The notes beneath the pieces are model-generated. The model saw nothing but the letters and a program-made list of their open reading frames with translations. It had not been told where the DNA came from and did no database searches. Both the position numbers and the translations under genes were made by a program. A DNA stretch of 64,000 nucleotides from Rhynochetos jubatus. Its lineage: Eukaryota > Chordata > Aves > Eurypygiformes > Rhynochetidae. This document shows positions 13,593-27,929 of the stretch, one piece after another; position 1 is the first letter of the stretch; the number at the start of each line of letters is the position of its first letter. The stretch is from positions 65,613,363 to 65,677,362 of the forward strand of contig CM050648.1 in the NCBI GenBank assembly GCA_027574665.1, in the 5' to 3' direction.

Positions 13593-14797
13593 CTAGAGAA
13601 AAAGCAGCAGTACAACAGTATCACAAAACAAGCCAAGCACTGTTCGACTTCAGCAGCATCTCTGACAACAACTGTCTTTTAAATTACGTCTGCAAAACAT
13701 CTTTTTGTGTTAAAAGCTCCTGCTTGCTGTTTTAAATTAAGTATTTCAAAATACATATTCTGACTTCTGAAAGACAACAAGTATATTTGAAAAATCAATG
13801 GCATACCCATTTGAACGATCAAAAAATTAAACAAAATACCCCGGAAGAGGTCAGCGTATTGTGATTTTAAACATGTGTATCTCTAAAAATGATTAAAAAG
13901 ACAGGTATAATGCACGGCAGTTCACCATGTGCTCACAGTAACTCAGCAACCTTTTAACATGGCCGCAGGGTTGAAAAATAATAAATCATTCGGCTAATTA
14001 TTTCTAGCCAGGTATTAAATGTTTTGGTAAAACGGGACCAGCGCTCCGAAACAGTCACTTGGGGTTTGCTTTCGTCTTCTCAGTTAGCAGTACAACTCCC
14101 TTGACTGTTTTAGGAGAAAAGGGTAATTTTTGAAAGCAAAGTAGTTGAACGTTATGAATGGCTGTGGTGATGAAGAAAACACACTTTACTTTTACCACCA
14201 GACAAGTTACTGGAAGATACTTCTCAGTAATGAGATGCCATTTGACCCACTGTAATTTCCCAAAGTTGCATCACCACAGAAAATAATTATTTTTATATCC
14301 GAGTAAGAATATAGTATTGGAAGTAATTCTGCTCACGTGCCGACCTTGGGCAGTTCCCTTCAACGCTACTTTGCTTACTTTATTCCAACGGAATGTTTTT
14401 AATAGCGTGAGCATGCCCACAGGAAATCCCAGGGGCACTCGTTTGTATCGTTACCTGCCAATAAAAGGCATTTACCTAAATCTAGGAAAAAAAACGTTGT
14501 TCATGTTGTAGGCTGAATTTACGTTTTCCTCAGACTTTCCAAAGAAAAATACTAGAATGAAGACAAAAAATATGCAAATATTCAGCCCAAACGACAAAGT
14601 GTAAAAACAGGGTGTCAAAAATCAGATCAAGAGGGGGAAAAAAAAAAAAGGTATCTCATATCAAAAACACGTAACAAGATCAGAATTACTTTCAGGAAGC
14701 ACTTACTACACCATTTATTCTAAATTAAACCCAGTAATTGACTATCAAAACAGATTCCATTGTGTTAATTCTGAATTATAACATTCACATGGATTAC
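13593..14797 (-). other. TEX10 intron 10
   Basis: This is a 1.2-kb intron between exons 10 and 11. It is AT-rich unique sequence, and I see no repeat, RNA gene or coding segment in it. Confidence 0.8.
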
Positions 14798-14886
14798 CTA
14801 TAAGGGTTGAAAACAAGAAGCTGAAATAGTCCACATCATTCACTGAATTATCCTGCACTTGGCACTTCCAGCCTGCAAAGGATGAT
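14798..14886 (-). CDS. TEX10: TEX10 exon 10
   Basis: This short exon is 89 bases, about residues 658-688. It reads SSFAGWKCQVQDNSVNDVDY then FSFLFSTLIG, between a TTTTGTGTAG acceptor and a GTAATC donor, ending in phase 1. Human TEX10 has SDVDYFSFLFSTLTGFSKEE. It is isolated from exon 9 by a 15-kb intron, yet the phase matches. It is AT-rich, in contrast to exon 9. Confidence 0.95.
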
Positions 14887-15229
14887 CTACACAAAACCAA
14901 TAGCAGATAGTTTATTAAAAACCATATAATTAAGAATTCACAACCTACCTGCAATATACAATCAATTAGCATGACTGAACTGTTAATTGTAGCATTCCTG
15001 TTTCTAACTCCCGTTGTTAGAACGGCATTTTCAATACCTTCAAAACCAGAACTTGCTCTTTTCAAGACAAGTAACACTGAACTTTGTACCCCGACACGGG
15101 CTGAGGTTGTTAACTTGGTTCAATCACCGAGATCGCAACTTCTTATAAACACTGGTATAACTTTTTGTACAGCAATGACAGCCAACACACAGTTAATGAG
15201 CTTGATTTCCCTTATTCGATAGAAGTCAT

Positions 15230-15437
15230 TATAGGAATTACCAGAGCAGGAACCACCCACACCAACGGGGGACCAGCCTTCCAGGAAGCAGCCCAAGTGC
15301 AGTGACCCGACCTGAGCTGGCGCTGGTGTCCGCTAACTCCACACAACACCCTCCCCCTCCTGAGTGACCACCAGAACAGATGGAGCCCCGAGTCATGGAC
15401 TAATGAACTTCATGGATATTTTGAGGTGTTTAGGGAC
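15230..15437 (+). mobile_element. Probable ERV internal remnant, left piece
   Basis: Sequence left of the CR1 insertion ending ACTTCATGGATATTTTGAGG looks continuous with the ERV sequence right of that CR1. The match to bird ERVL 3' internal sequence is from memory and modest. It is a broken fossil with no usable coding region. Its left limit is uncertain. Confidence 0.4.
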
Positions 15438-15885
15438 ATAGAATCATAGAATACTTTGGTTTGGAAGGGACCTTAAAGATCAACCCCCCCTGCCATGGGC
15501 AGGGACACCCTCCACTAGACCAGGTTGCTCAAAGCCCCATCCAGCCTGGCCTTGAACACTGCCAGGGATGGGGCACCCACAGCTTCTCTGGGCAACCTGT
15601 TCCTGTGCCTCACCACCCTCTCCGGGAAGAACTTCTTCCTGATATCCAATCTAAATCTCCCCACTTTCAGTTTAAACCCATTATCTCTTGTCCTGTCACC
15701 ACAGGCCCCTGTAAATACTACCCCCCAGCTTCCTTGTAGCCCCTTCAGGTACTGGAAGGTGCTCTAAGGTCTCCCCGGAGCCTTCTCTTCTCCAGGCTGA
15801 ACAAGCCCAACTCTCTCAGCCTGTCCCCATAGCAGAGGGGCTCCAGCCCCCTGAGCATCTGCGTGGCCTCCTCTGCAAGTGTCTT
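15438..15885 (-). mobile_element. CR1 LINE 3' fragment, inserted in an ERV remnant
   Basis: It begins with the typical avian CR1 3' end (CATAGAATCATAGAATACTT, then GGTTTGGAAGGGACCTTAAA) and runs through the conserved CR1 3' region to GCGTGGCCTCCTCTGCAAGT. It is truncated at its 5' end, as most CR1 copies are. It is well preserved and so younger than the ERV sequence it interrupts. Confidence 0.9.
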
Positions 15886-16098
15886 GCAGACATTTTACAG
15901 GGGTGGTCCACAGACTAAGGAATGGTACCTGTGTGTTATGTCAAAGGCTGGGAAGGGGGTGGGGGGAAAGGAGGATGTATTGCACAGTGTGGGACCCGAG
16001 CATGATGTAAATGGTATGGAATAAGGGGTGAAGAACACGCTAGTTTTGGCTGGGATAGAGTTAATTTTCTTCACAGTATCCAGCGTGGGGCTGTGTCG
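15886..16098 (+). mobile_element. ERVL-like 3' internal end joined to LTR start
   Basis: Positions 15886-16036 resemble the 3' end of the bird ERVL internal region: an ACATTTTACAGGGGTGGTCC-like block, a purine-rich tract, GAGCATGATGTAAATGGTAT and GGAATAAGGGGTGAAG. From about 16037 it passes directly into the start of the same LTR family seen elsewhere (TAGTTTTGGCTGGGATAGAG). The LTR stops after about 60 bases. It is a broken fossil. Confidence 0.65.
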
Positions 16099-16789
16099 TG
16101 GAGCACCAGCCTACTTTTGTTTCTCAAATCAGAAGCCCTACATGCCTGTGGGAACTCGGAGCAGACAGACACCACTGACCACCTAATGGTAGCATCTTGC
16201 CCATGCATCCGTGCAGAACAAGGAGAAAGCCAGGAGCTGGGAACAAGTACACTGCACACGTGCTTTCCACAAAAGGCTGCAGCTCAGGCCTACGTCACAC
16301 TATGCGCAATGCGTATTATTCAAATTTACTTGTACGCTGCTCTTGGCACGTGCACTGCGGACTCCAGATCTTTGCCATAAGAGAAGGCTGCTTTCTGCTC
16401 TTACAATCTCGCAAAACTTGAGAGCTTCTGAATGCAATTTTCCAAGCCAACTATCTGCCTCTGATCGCTTCTTTTCCTTATTTCTCTCTGCTAACAGCCA
16501 AAATGGCTTAGTTCATGGGTAACAAAATTCTGGAAAGCTGTTTTTTCACCTTTTTTTTTTTTTAAGAGCTCCATGTTTTGGGAGCAAAAAAAACCCAAAC
16601 CAAATTTAGAGTACCTTTGTGCCAGGCTTATGCATTCTGCCACCCCATGAAAACCCATCCACAAAAGCAACAGCTAGGATATGCACGTCTGGAGCTACTC
16701 AAAAAGAAAGGAAAAAAGGAATTTCAGAATTTCTTTAAATTAAAGAAAAAAAATTCAGGATTTAATCAGACTAGCACACAGCATAATAT

Positions 16790-16813
16790 GGGGGGGGGGG
16801 GGGGGGGGGGGGG
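16790..16813 (+). repeat. (G)24 homopolymer run
   Basis: Twenty-four consecutive G, then A, four G, A, G. Such tracts are length-unstable and error-prone in sequencing. In the TEX10 transcript it is a C run. Confidence 0.95.
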
Positions 16814-19800
16814 AGGGGAGAAAAATCACAGCTAGGTGAGAGAGAGCAAAGAAAGGCTTTATTAAATAAAGATCCCACTTCACATCATATCCTTAATGGC
16901 AAATCCTTATTTCCAGGCAACCTAGCGGCGCAGGCAGCTCTGCATGGTCCCTCTGAGTTTGTAGGAGGCCTTTGGTCCTCCTCTGAGGTCTGGCTCACTG
17001 CTTCCTCTGCTTAACCTGTACTCTTTCAACCTCCGTCTGTTCGTAAGGCTGCCGATGCCGAGCTCTCCCGAGACAAACCCCTTGGGCCACGGCCCGTAGT
17101 CTACTCCCAGGAGAAAGGAGAATTCCTTCCCTCCTTCCAAGGAGGTCCCAGTCCGATTCATGGCAGCAGCAAAGAGATTTCATACACGCTCAACTAAAGC
17201 AGCAAGAGGTCTTGCAACCTATCTCCCCAGAGATCCTGCGTATCCACACAAGAGTTAGACCCATGCAGCAGAAGAGAGAAGGAAGCTCATGTCCCGTTCA
17301 GCACAGGGTGAAGCAGCTGCCTGAATTCAACACAGAGGGACCGTGGGGTCAGACTTGAGGTCACTCGTTACACCAACATAAGCCTTGGGGAGCATGAGGA
17401 GAGATTCAGGAGAATTTAGGACCTACTGGACACAGACATTCAAACTGTGATGCAATCACTGAGCAAAATGGTGGGAATGCAAAAAGGTTGGGAGAGATAT
17501 ATCCGATGACAAGCTGCAAAGTGGTTTAAAATAATAAAATATAGAAATATTTTTCCACGCAACAGTTAGCAGACGTGTTGAATTCCTCCCAGTAGGATCG
17601 GTGGATGCAACACCATTAAACACGCTCCAAAGAGACTGAACTGAACTCAGATTCACTGCAATAGGTTCAGGACACCCCTGGACGTGAGAAAGGATTTGGA
17701 AAAAAATGACTCTTACTGCTAAACGTCTGGAAATTTTTCCAACACTTCAGCGGTTTTAGTTTTCTACCCACATTTGACTATCTGCGCCCTCGCAGCACAG
17801 GACAAGCATCTCGAGCATCCTAACAGCATGCCAAGCCGAGTGCCGCTGGCGCGGACGTAAGAGGGAGCAGAGAGTCGCTGCTGTTCTGCCCGGGACATGG
17901 AGGCAGCGTAAGGCGCAAACCCTTGACAGAGCTATTAAGTGGTTTTAAGACTCATCTGCGAGCAGAGCTACGCCGAGACACTCACGCACAAACCCAAGAT
18001 CCCCGAATTCAGTTGCAGTTTACTTTTAAGAAGTGAAAGCTATTACAGATACAAAAAGAAGCCTCAGTGTTAAGAAGGCATTAAGGTTAAAAATAATGTA
18101 GCCTTCAATTTAGCGACAGAGCAAGTTGCCGGTCATCTTCAGCTTGGCCTCTTTGTGCCTTACAGCACGGTAATATTGGGTTCATACGTTCCCTAAACCC
18201 AAAAACAACCCCTCATTGAAATCATGGATGAATGGATCCATCAGGATTATGCAACGAAGGATACCACAGCCTGACTGGTTCCTGCCTTATGTATTGCATC
18301 ATCTGTAACACACACAGTGTATGAGGCATGAGATGGTTAAAAAACAGTAGAAGAAAGGATTAGCTCACAAATCCAGGTAAAGAAATAGGTTGTGGGTGTT
18401 AGACAGATCACCCTCCTATCTGTATCGCAGACGTTCTGTGAGGTGCTAGATAAATACCTTTTTTATGCTGGAGGACAGGAGGTCAGTGGCAACACATTTC
18501 TCCAAGTTATCATCAGATGAGGTATTAATTTATTTTTAGACAGAAAAATCCCACATTATTCATAGCGGAGGCACCTCTCATCCTTTCTTCCTGCTAGTTA
18601 TCGCCAGCCCTGCAGCACTTCAACACTGAGTAAAAGACTAAAAGAGCAGGAAGAGCTCTGGAGCGATACAGCTTCATGTACCTTACGGAGCAGCACACGG
18701 ACCCATCCGATCGCTGCTGCACCACTAGCACCTACAGTGACACGGAAGTCGAACATTTCCAGATAGAAAACGCTAAATATTCTGAAAAATCAGTGCCCAA
18801 GTGTTTCATACCAAATTCCTAAAGTCTGCAGGTGTTTCTATGTACGTCTGTCCGCACCTTTTCCTTGCTTCGGTTCCTCAGCGGTACGTTGGGAAAATAC
18901 CACTTCCTCATCTCCTGTCGCTGTGAACATACCTGAGCACAATGCAAAATTCCATGGGCAGGGGGAATCACTTTGTTCTCCAGGTGGGACGTAACACAAG
19001 AGACAAGCATGGAGCCTTCTGCGGCAACAGGGACAAAGCATAACATTGTGTAAACACTCCTGCAGCGAGCATGACGCACTCGATACGGAGCGCAGGTTGG
19101 AAAAATAGCATGAGATCATGTAATCCAAGACCAGATAAGGATCTCACAGATACATCCTAACAAATTAAGACCAAGAACAATGTCTCACTGACACTGCAAA
19201 TACAAGCAGAAGAGCATGACAGCACAGAGGTTTGTTTAAATACAAGTCTAACCAGTTGTCAATGCCTCAAGTCCCTTAGAACTCAAATGTCTATAACGTA
19301 CTTAAAGCCGCTCAATTTTGAGGTTCGTGTTCAAGGAAATCAGCAATAAAGAACGCAGAACAAAGAGAGACTCAGTTCTAGGAGGGATGCTGATACATTA
19401 CAAATACATTAAAAACAATATACTAAACTAAGGTTTTCGAAATAAAGACTACCATGGATAATGAAGAACTATGTGCCCTTTTAAAATATGTTCAAGACGG
19501 TTGTAAATTACATGTTAGACACTTAACTAAAGAAAAAAATCTGATTTATAGGTGGAAGAGGGGTAATAAGCATATTATAACCTCCCTTTTTTGAATAAAT
19601 TTTTACTGTCAATGGGAACCTGTTATCAACTTGCATATGAGCGAGACCTCTCCAGTCAGCTAGTCCAAACCCGCATTATCTATGATGAATTACGTGTTGT
19701 AATTTCCATAAGGTTACCAGCTCTCCCACTGGAACCTCTCTGCTGAGGTTTAGAACTGCACCTTTAGGTAACCTGCTCTGTACGCTTTTTAAAAGAAAAG

Positions 19801-22800
19801 CTGAATCTAATTAACTTAAAGAAGTAAAAAAAATCACTGCTTCTCTTGCCATCAGCCTAGCGAATATTTCTCAGTCACAGCAACTGTGCCATGCGTTCCT
19901 TTGATCGCTGGACGCTGACTCTCCTTTTAACCCCAGACGGACCTCGCTGGTTTTGCTCACACTGTAATTTTCAGGTTGGGCTGTATCACGGAGCTGCAAA
20001 ACAAAACAACTGCTGTTTGTGCACAAGTGGATCTTTCTCCACTACAGGCTATTATCCTTGTGCCTCCTGACCTAAAGCAGCGACCAATTGATTTCTGGTT
20101 CAGGTTTAAGGTGTTGGGTTTGACTCACGTACTCCTAAGGAGCCCCTGGGTAATTTAGAGGCCTCTGGTAGAAGAACTCTGATGAACCTTGCTGCACTCA
20201 GCTTAGAAATTACCCTTCCACTTGTCCTCCTGTAAAACACACCGCTCAAACTCCAACTCAGACAGCAACGCACTCAGCAAGCACAGCAAGTTTTGCTTAC
20301 GATTTGGTTGGGTTTGGATTTTTTGTTGGTTTTTTTTCAGCAATAAAATTGAAAAAAGGTGCAATGGATCTGAAAAAGAAATAATCTGAGTTCAGCCTTC
20401 AGTGTTTTTAAAGCAGAAGAACAAAAAAAAAGGCAAATGGAAGACTCACAGATCTTCTGAGGCATTGATACTATCACCCTTCTGTTCCTAAGCGCGAGGG
20501 TTACAGAACTCGAGCAGCATAAGATCAAAGGTCTGGGGTTTCTCTTCAAAGAAACAAAAATCCAATTCTTTCACCTTCCAGGAAGGCGCTTCCATCGCCA
20601 CAATGGAGAACGTTCCAGCACAGGGTGTTCCTGAAGCTTTACAGAATTATTTAAACGTTTGCAAGAGAAGAACCTGAGCGACCTAACAACTTCGGACTGT
20701 GGTAGGTGATCCCATTTTTAATTTACCACTGATCACAGATTTAAACCAAGGCCTCCCACAGCTGTTTGGGTTTTTTAATTCTAGGTTATAAAATCATTCT
20801 AAAAGGAGCTTTCCCTCTGTTTCTTCCACTGATACTTCTGTTCCACATGGAACATGTACATATTCATAGGCACAGCCACCAGCTAACTCATTTCCTGAAA
20901 AATCCTAACTGCATTCCAGGCCTCAACTCAGTGAAAAATTAATAAAGTTTATTAATATATTATTAAATTAAGTACACCTCCTCAAATCAGTTCAATGACT
21001 AAGTCACCGTGTTCAGAAATAGGAAACCAACCTCCCCCTCACAGATAAAAGCAGTGAATCCCTGTATTCTGCATCCTCAGCAAGCGCTTTAACCCCTGGG
21101 ATGCTACTAATGAATTGTCCTTCAAACGCACCAGGAGCGGAAAACTCCCAAGATTCTGTACACCCAGCAGACAACAGCGCGAGAGCGGCACTCAGGCAAG
21201 ATGGGGCTGTAGGACAGGAGCGCCAGGAATTCTGCCCACCTCTGATCATCAGAGAAGAAACTGAGCTGGTTCCCATCCCAGAACCTTCAAGACCTGCTGT
21301 AAACTTCCAGCAGCTACACAATGTATTACGGAACTCGGCAAAACAGAAGGGAATTAGAGGGATGAGCTGGCATTCACCACGCAAAGGAACTCCAAGGGAA
21401 GGCAAGGATGAACTGAACTACCGCCTGCGAGCAACCTGCCATTCGAGAACTTCCCTCACACCTACAGGCTGTGGAGCGGCAAATATGGTGACGTTTTGGG
21501 GTTTTTTCGGTTTCTTTGGTTTGTTTTTAAAAGCAAGTTCCACATCACTGAGGTCCGTAACTTCAACGCCTGCACTAGGCACAGGACACGCAGTAATACA
21601 CACTGTAAGGATGGATAAAACGAGGCACCTGAATGCCTGGGTTGTGCTTGGGGACAGATTGGTTTCTGAAAAAAAGGGATTTTTGCCTTTCGTACCATCT
21701 GGAAATCTTCGTAAGGGGTAGGTGCGCATGAATACGTAAGACCCTGTAATTCTTTGGAAAAAGAATTCCAGAAAACTAAGCAGCTACAGCGTAGGAACGA
21801 AGGCCCTTACATCAAGAGATAACTGGTTCAACGGTAGGAAACGGTGGGTAGAGCTAACTGAGCTCATACAGTGGAAGACAGACGTCACCGGAGGTTCACA
21901 AGATCTGTGCTGGCACGGGGCGGTACAGCCTGCCCTGGAACAACCCAGAGAGGGAGATGACCAACTCCACTAACAACATTCCCATGATTTAGGATGCCAA
22001 AGTACCTGGTACAGCAGCAGCATACAGTGAATCAAGTCTACCCTCTTTTTTTTCTTCCTCCTTGCCAAAGCTATTCAGCCCGTTCATCAACCTACAGCCT
22101 GAAGATGACACCCCACCACGTTTCAGATGCACAACAGAAGGTGCAGCTCGTCAGGATAAAGTTGAGCAGCTCTTTTTACCTATCCAGGAGGTCAGTTAAG
22201 GCCTTGGGAAGCAAAGTGGTTCTTCCACAACAGTCAGAGTAATCACGCTGTGACCAAAGATCATAAAGCAGCTGTTTTCCACTGTGTGACACAGGGCTGA
22301 GTTTTCCTACACAACCCAGGACCACGGAGGTGTGAGGACACTATAACCCTCGTCACATGTTGTACACAGACACCTAGCAGAAAGCAGCGTTGTCTGGGAG
22401 ACATTTCAAGTGGCGCTAACAGGTAAAACCAGCCGTCAAACAGGAGGCAATGGAGCAAGTATGGAATTCGCTGTTCTGGAGAGCTTGGCGAGTATGTTAC
22501 AATACATCCCAAACACTCTCATTCTCGGGAACCCTGCGTGTATAAACAACACTATACACCGGCAGCAGCAAAACCACGTGCAGTACCACACCAGGGCTGT
22601 TGCACCTTTGTGTACGAAAAACATAACACGTGTTCCCCCAGTGTAGGCAGGTACTTGCACTACTGTAAGATACAGGGGGGTTAAAACGCTAGAAAGCCCC
22701 TGCTCCAATATTTCTCCCAGCTTTGGTTTATTCTTCTTTAGCTTTAATGAAAAAAAATTCTGTCCCACCGAAATGCAACGGCTTGCAACCGCAATAAAGG

Positions 22801-24177
22801 ATGAACTCTGGGTCCTGCGTCGACTCCATCAAATCGGCTTCGTGTCACTTGGTTAACAAGGATCAGCACTCTCAGTTTTCACACCAGTTCTTGAAGAGAC
22901 AGAAAACCAAGACCGTCACAGACCGATGTTGAAATCGGTAAGGGGGAAAAAAGAAAAAAAACCAAAAACCCCAAACCCGGCACTTGGAATACTTGTCTCA
23001 CCCTGTTCCCATCTCATCATTCACACCAATTTAGCTCCAGTTAGCACAGGTCCTGAACGTAAACTCTGAGAGCAAGTGACGAGGCTTTATCTCCTCTTCC
23101 CTCTCACAGGTTATACCATGCGTAGGCAGCGGTTTGTTAGCGTGAGGTTTCTGTTTTAACTCTCATTATCTCTTTTGAAGGATCAAGTGTTTCCATTTGA
23201 AGATGTGGCAAAATACAAACAAACATCTGCAAGGAATTACCAGGGATTTGGGGGAAAACCATGAACGCTATTTTAAGAAAACAACAATTTGAGCTACGCA
23301 TTGTTAAAAGTAAGCCTGTCAGCTACTCATTTGCTCTGTGGCTGCAAAGGTTGCCTGAAGAAAAGAATTGCTTCCACATTACAAACGAGAGCACAGATCG
23401 GAAGAAACATTCACTAATGAGCAAACGGCATTTACTGACTGGTGCAATTTTAAGTGCCGCAATATAATTCCTTTCCCCTTGGTTAGGGATATCAAACTAC
23501 AAACCACCACCTGGGGACAAATTCCGAGGGCCATGTCCTTTAGTACAAGCTTCGCCTTCTCCCGCTCTGGGGTCCCAGACCCTGACATAATGGTGAGCAA
23601 GGAAAAGGCCATTTGCTGACCAGATGTGGATAAAGGAATGCACCATAACCCAGCCTAGGATCCCATTCACAAGAACTATGGATCCTTTCTGATCCTGCAG
23701 CAAGGAAAGCAGATCAGTCTTTTACCCTCCACCCTCAGTGACATGCCAGCATTTTGCAACCACCCTCTTCTTTTTAGTTTATATGCAATGGTGCTTTAAG
23801 CATGTTCTTTACCTTTTCAATACTCTCCTCGTGCCATTGTTGTGTCTAAATTGAGGGGTGTGAAAATACAGCCAGAAAAAGCACTTCGCAGTGAACACAG
23901 ACCTTGCGTTCTTCCGTTTTTCCTAGCAACCCCATCCGTAATTACTACACCTTCCTATCCACGTATGCTTTCTGACTTACTCTCCAAGGTGCACTGAGCT
24001 GACTTTCCATTGTACCATTTGTAATGACTTGAAAGTGTTCCCTCCTTCTACTTAAAAAAATAAAATGTAGCCTATTTTAATTAAATTAATATAAATTAAA
24101 ATTTATTTTTTAATTTTTTAATTTTGTCTCTTTCTTTTGAAAAATACTGTCCTGAAATATTTTCTATGCTTCAAGCT

Positions 24178-24476
24178 GTGGGGGTGGTGCCTTTTACAAG
24201 GGCCTGTAGTGACAGGACAAGGGGTAATGGGTTTAAACTGAAAGCAGGGAGATTTAGATTGGATATCAGGAAGGAATTCTTCCCGGAGAGGGTGGTGAGG
24301 CACTGGGACAGGTTGCCCAGAGAAGCTGTGGGTGCCCCCTCCCTGGCAGTGTTCAAGGCCAGGCTAGATGAGGCTTTGAGCAACCTGGTCTAGGGGAGGG
24401 TGTCCCTGCCCATGGCAGGGGGGTTGGAACTGGATGGTCTTTAAGGCCCCTTCCAACCCAAACCATTCTGGGATAC
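24178..24476 (+). mobile_element. CR1 LINE 3' fragment
   Basis: A plus-oriented CR1 3' region: GGAAGGAATTCTTCCCGGAG, GGTTGCCCAGAGAAGCTGTG and TTCCAACCCAAACCATTCTG at its end. It is 5'-truncated and well preserved. An AT-rich tract (24050-24125) lies beside its truncated end. Confidence 0.92.
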
Positions 24477-27400
24477 AGTAACTCTTACACAAATCATAGA
24501 ATCAAATTGCTCTATCAGTGTTGTTTTTCACAGTAACGGGTTACAATGTGCTCTCCGCATTCTCTCCAGCTTGCAAATACTTTTTGGGACTATAAAGCTT
24601 TTCTTGCCTACAATAATGCAGTCAATAAGCCTTTAAGGAAGTAGCACATAGGCTTTTCGTTACCTACATTTTGCATTCTCACTGTGCCTCCTCAAGCTAT
24701 GCTGTCAAAGGTTGCAGGTCACATAACGAGCGTGACTAAATAAAGTAAAAATAGTATTTACTTAAAAAGAAAATGTCTACAGAAAAGTTTAAACTTTATT
24801 ACGACCCTATAACATCGCTGGGGAATGTATTTGGAGACAGAACTTTACACCTTCTACCAAACGGACATTAAAACGTCCATCCCAGTTCTTTCTAACCCCC
24901 AGATTCCTGAGGATAGCAGGAACCACGAAGCCTGTCTGGCTGCTCGGTGAGACGCCAGCTGAGCTCCCTCGCTACTGTCTGGAAAGCAACAGCGTATTTT
25001 AAAGGCACTACCTCTTAAGGCAAGAGTCCATTTACAGTTGCGACAAGCAGAACGCAAGTTACCCCCAAAGTTATCTCAAACCTGTGAAAACTAGGAACTC
25101 CCACACAATTTATGTCTCGCTGGGAGAGAGTACTCAGCTTTTATTTATGTGGTCCTCACCCTTCTCCTTTTCTACCGCAAGAGAGACGACAACTCTTTGT
25201 GAGACCCCAGCAGGGAAAGAGCCCCACAAGAATAAGAACTGGCTGTTTGAAGCCATTGCAGATCTCATTTATGGACACTCTGCTTCAAGAGAGAAATGCC
25301 ATAAATTAACTCCCATTGTTTTTTATCTAGGCAGTGAAATATTATCTGTCCAATTCTCTATTACAGCAAGATGATTTCCAGACACACTGTCCCAATGGAT
25401 AAAAAAAATCCTAAAACACCCGTCACTATTATGCATAAAGAAGGCACATAAATAAATTGCATTTATGTAACTACACTGCGAAGGTTTTCCTTGTTTGTAC
25501 CTCAAGACACGTTAAGAGGAGACAGAGAACTTTTCCCATACAGTCAGCAATCTAGCATCCTAGTTTATGTATTTGATTTCTTAATCCATATTTCATAGAA
25601 CACATCACAGTAAGTACTCAGATCATACATTAATCATCTTAAGCATCCTACCTTATACAGATGGGAAGGGAAAAAGAGAAACATTCAATCACCACAAAGC
25701 CACTAAGTAGCAGCAAACAAAAACATCGAGCCTAACAAAGGGTGTTCCTCTGCAACCGTTAGGGTACAGACCTTGGTACGTAAACAGCACACCTCCCTTT
25801 TGTTAGACAAACAAGATCATCTACCATATGCAAGAAGGTGAGTTTATAACATTGAATACATTTACATGCCTCAAACCCAGTGTTCCAAAAAGTACTCTAA
25901 AAATAAGCACACGCATCACTAGCCCTTGAAAGACCATTCCGAAGCAGCCTATCTGCCCTACAAACGTAGGGAATAGCGCTGGGGGATTATTTGAAAAATT
26001 CTTTCCAGCTCTCCCTATGAAACTGCTGAAGTTTATGACCTTAGTTCCATCAACAATTAATACACTTCCTCGCTTCCTGGAGAAAACTGTCCGTATCCAC
26101 ATCCTCAAGGAATCACCAGAATTCCACAGTCGAGATGAAGCTAAGGCTGGAATTTCCAAGGTCCACTCATGCCAAACGGTACGTGTTCCCACCCAACGCT
26201 TAAACCATGCATCTTTAATTAGCACAGAACGACTATCTGATTATTTACCAGACATTCCACTAAATCATGAATTACAAAACTGAAGTTAGTTCTTTAAGAA
26301 ATGTGGCACACTGCATCAAGATGAATGGTTTGCCTTAATATGTCAAAGTAGCATCACCTACAGGTCACAGAGAAACCCACCCAGTAGGTTAGATGCAAAG
26401 ATATCCTAAAATACTTCCCATGCCCTACTATTGGTCTCCGTATACTGAAGCTCAGAGACCAACTCAGAGAATTCCTCTCCTTCCAAGAAGCCCACTACCT
26501 CTCAGTTCTTTCAGTCTGAAGTCACAGATTGTTCGCTCATGCTGGCCTACACCTTTCCTCACCTGTGTTTGAACAGCAGTGGGGAGAAAGATTTATACCC
26601 CAAAACCCTGGCACGCTTCCATCTCTCAGAACCCTACCTGCCTGGATTTAGTGAAGTTACTTACGGCTCGGGTCCCACTCAGTGGGCACAAGGCAGGCAC
26701 TGGAGGAGAACAGCAGGGAAATGGAGCCAAAACCAACACCTTCCGTCCCTCAGTTTCACCTGAGACTCCCCAGCTGCAGCTGTCCCAGTGACCCAAACAG
26801 CACCAACTTGTTCCTTGGCACAGGGATCAATCAGTGTGAGCCTGGCCATGTTCATACCAGCATCCAGAATGTGGCAGCTGCCTTTCAGCTCTCTTTTCAG
26901 AGGGGTCCTCGACCTGTGCTAACTGGTAAAGCTTTAGTGAATATAGCCCAAAAACATGACGGGAACCATCCTAACAATTGAACAGTATAGAAAATCACAC
27001 CCCCCCGGCTGAGAAACCTTCCCTTTATACGTGGAAATACCGTCAGCATCTTCACTCTCAACACACGGAGCCCACCGTGGCTTACATAACAGGCTCCTGC
27101 AGACCACCTGGCTAATCATTCCACCACTGCAGAAATAAGAAGTGCAAACTAGCTAATATCTTCAAAATTCATTTCTAATCAACAAAAGATTCCAAAAGTG
27201 AACACACAATAATTATAATTTAATGTTACCGCCTGATATCATCACAGGGCTGTGGTTCAAGCCATCTGGATACATTTACTGTCTACTTTTATCGTTTACA
27301 CACACACACAAAGCTATGAGTTCCTGGAGTTTACAATGACTGTTCCTGGAATAACTGCAACAGCCTCATTATCCTCCGTATGTCCTCCCTCAAATCCACC

Positions 27401-27929
27401 TTAACGTAGCTTCTCCCTGGCAAATATACACAGGTACGTATGCGCATTCTCAGACGCATGTAAACACGTACATGCCCTGCCAGTCAGGAATAACGCAGAA
27501 ATAAAGGCCTTTAAAGAAATTAAGGACAATTACCCAATACAGCTGGGAGCCTCTGACACTCCTGAAAGCAATCTGTTTAAAGCATGACAGATAAGCAGGT
27601 GGCACAGAGGAAATTTATAAAAACTCCCCCCCTCACGGAACAGAACAGGTACTGGAAGAGAAACAGTGCCATCTACTGACATCATCGGCTTTACTCATAA
27701 ACGATCTCTCCCGACGGACTGACTCGCATGTTTCTCTACGCAAAACTAGCACAAACTAAAACTACAGAAAGCGACCCAGAAACCAGACTGTGGCACAGGA
27801 CTGTGACGTTACAGACATGTTGTAACACCGTTCCTTTCCAAAACTTGCACGTTTAACTCCAAGCATCGCAAGAGCTGTAAATGATTACCAGAAGTTACCT
27901 AGTCCCTCTGCTTCCCTTTACTTTACTTT

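Noticed and set aside
21101-21721. 206-residue plus-strand open frame in intron 9
   Set aside because: No family resemblance, with equally long antisense frames in the same place. It is likely chance.
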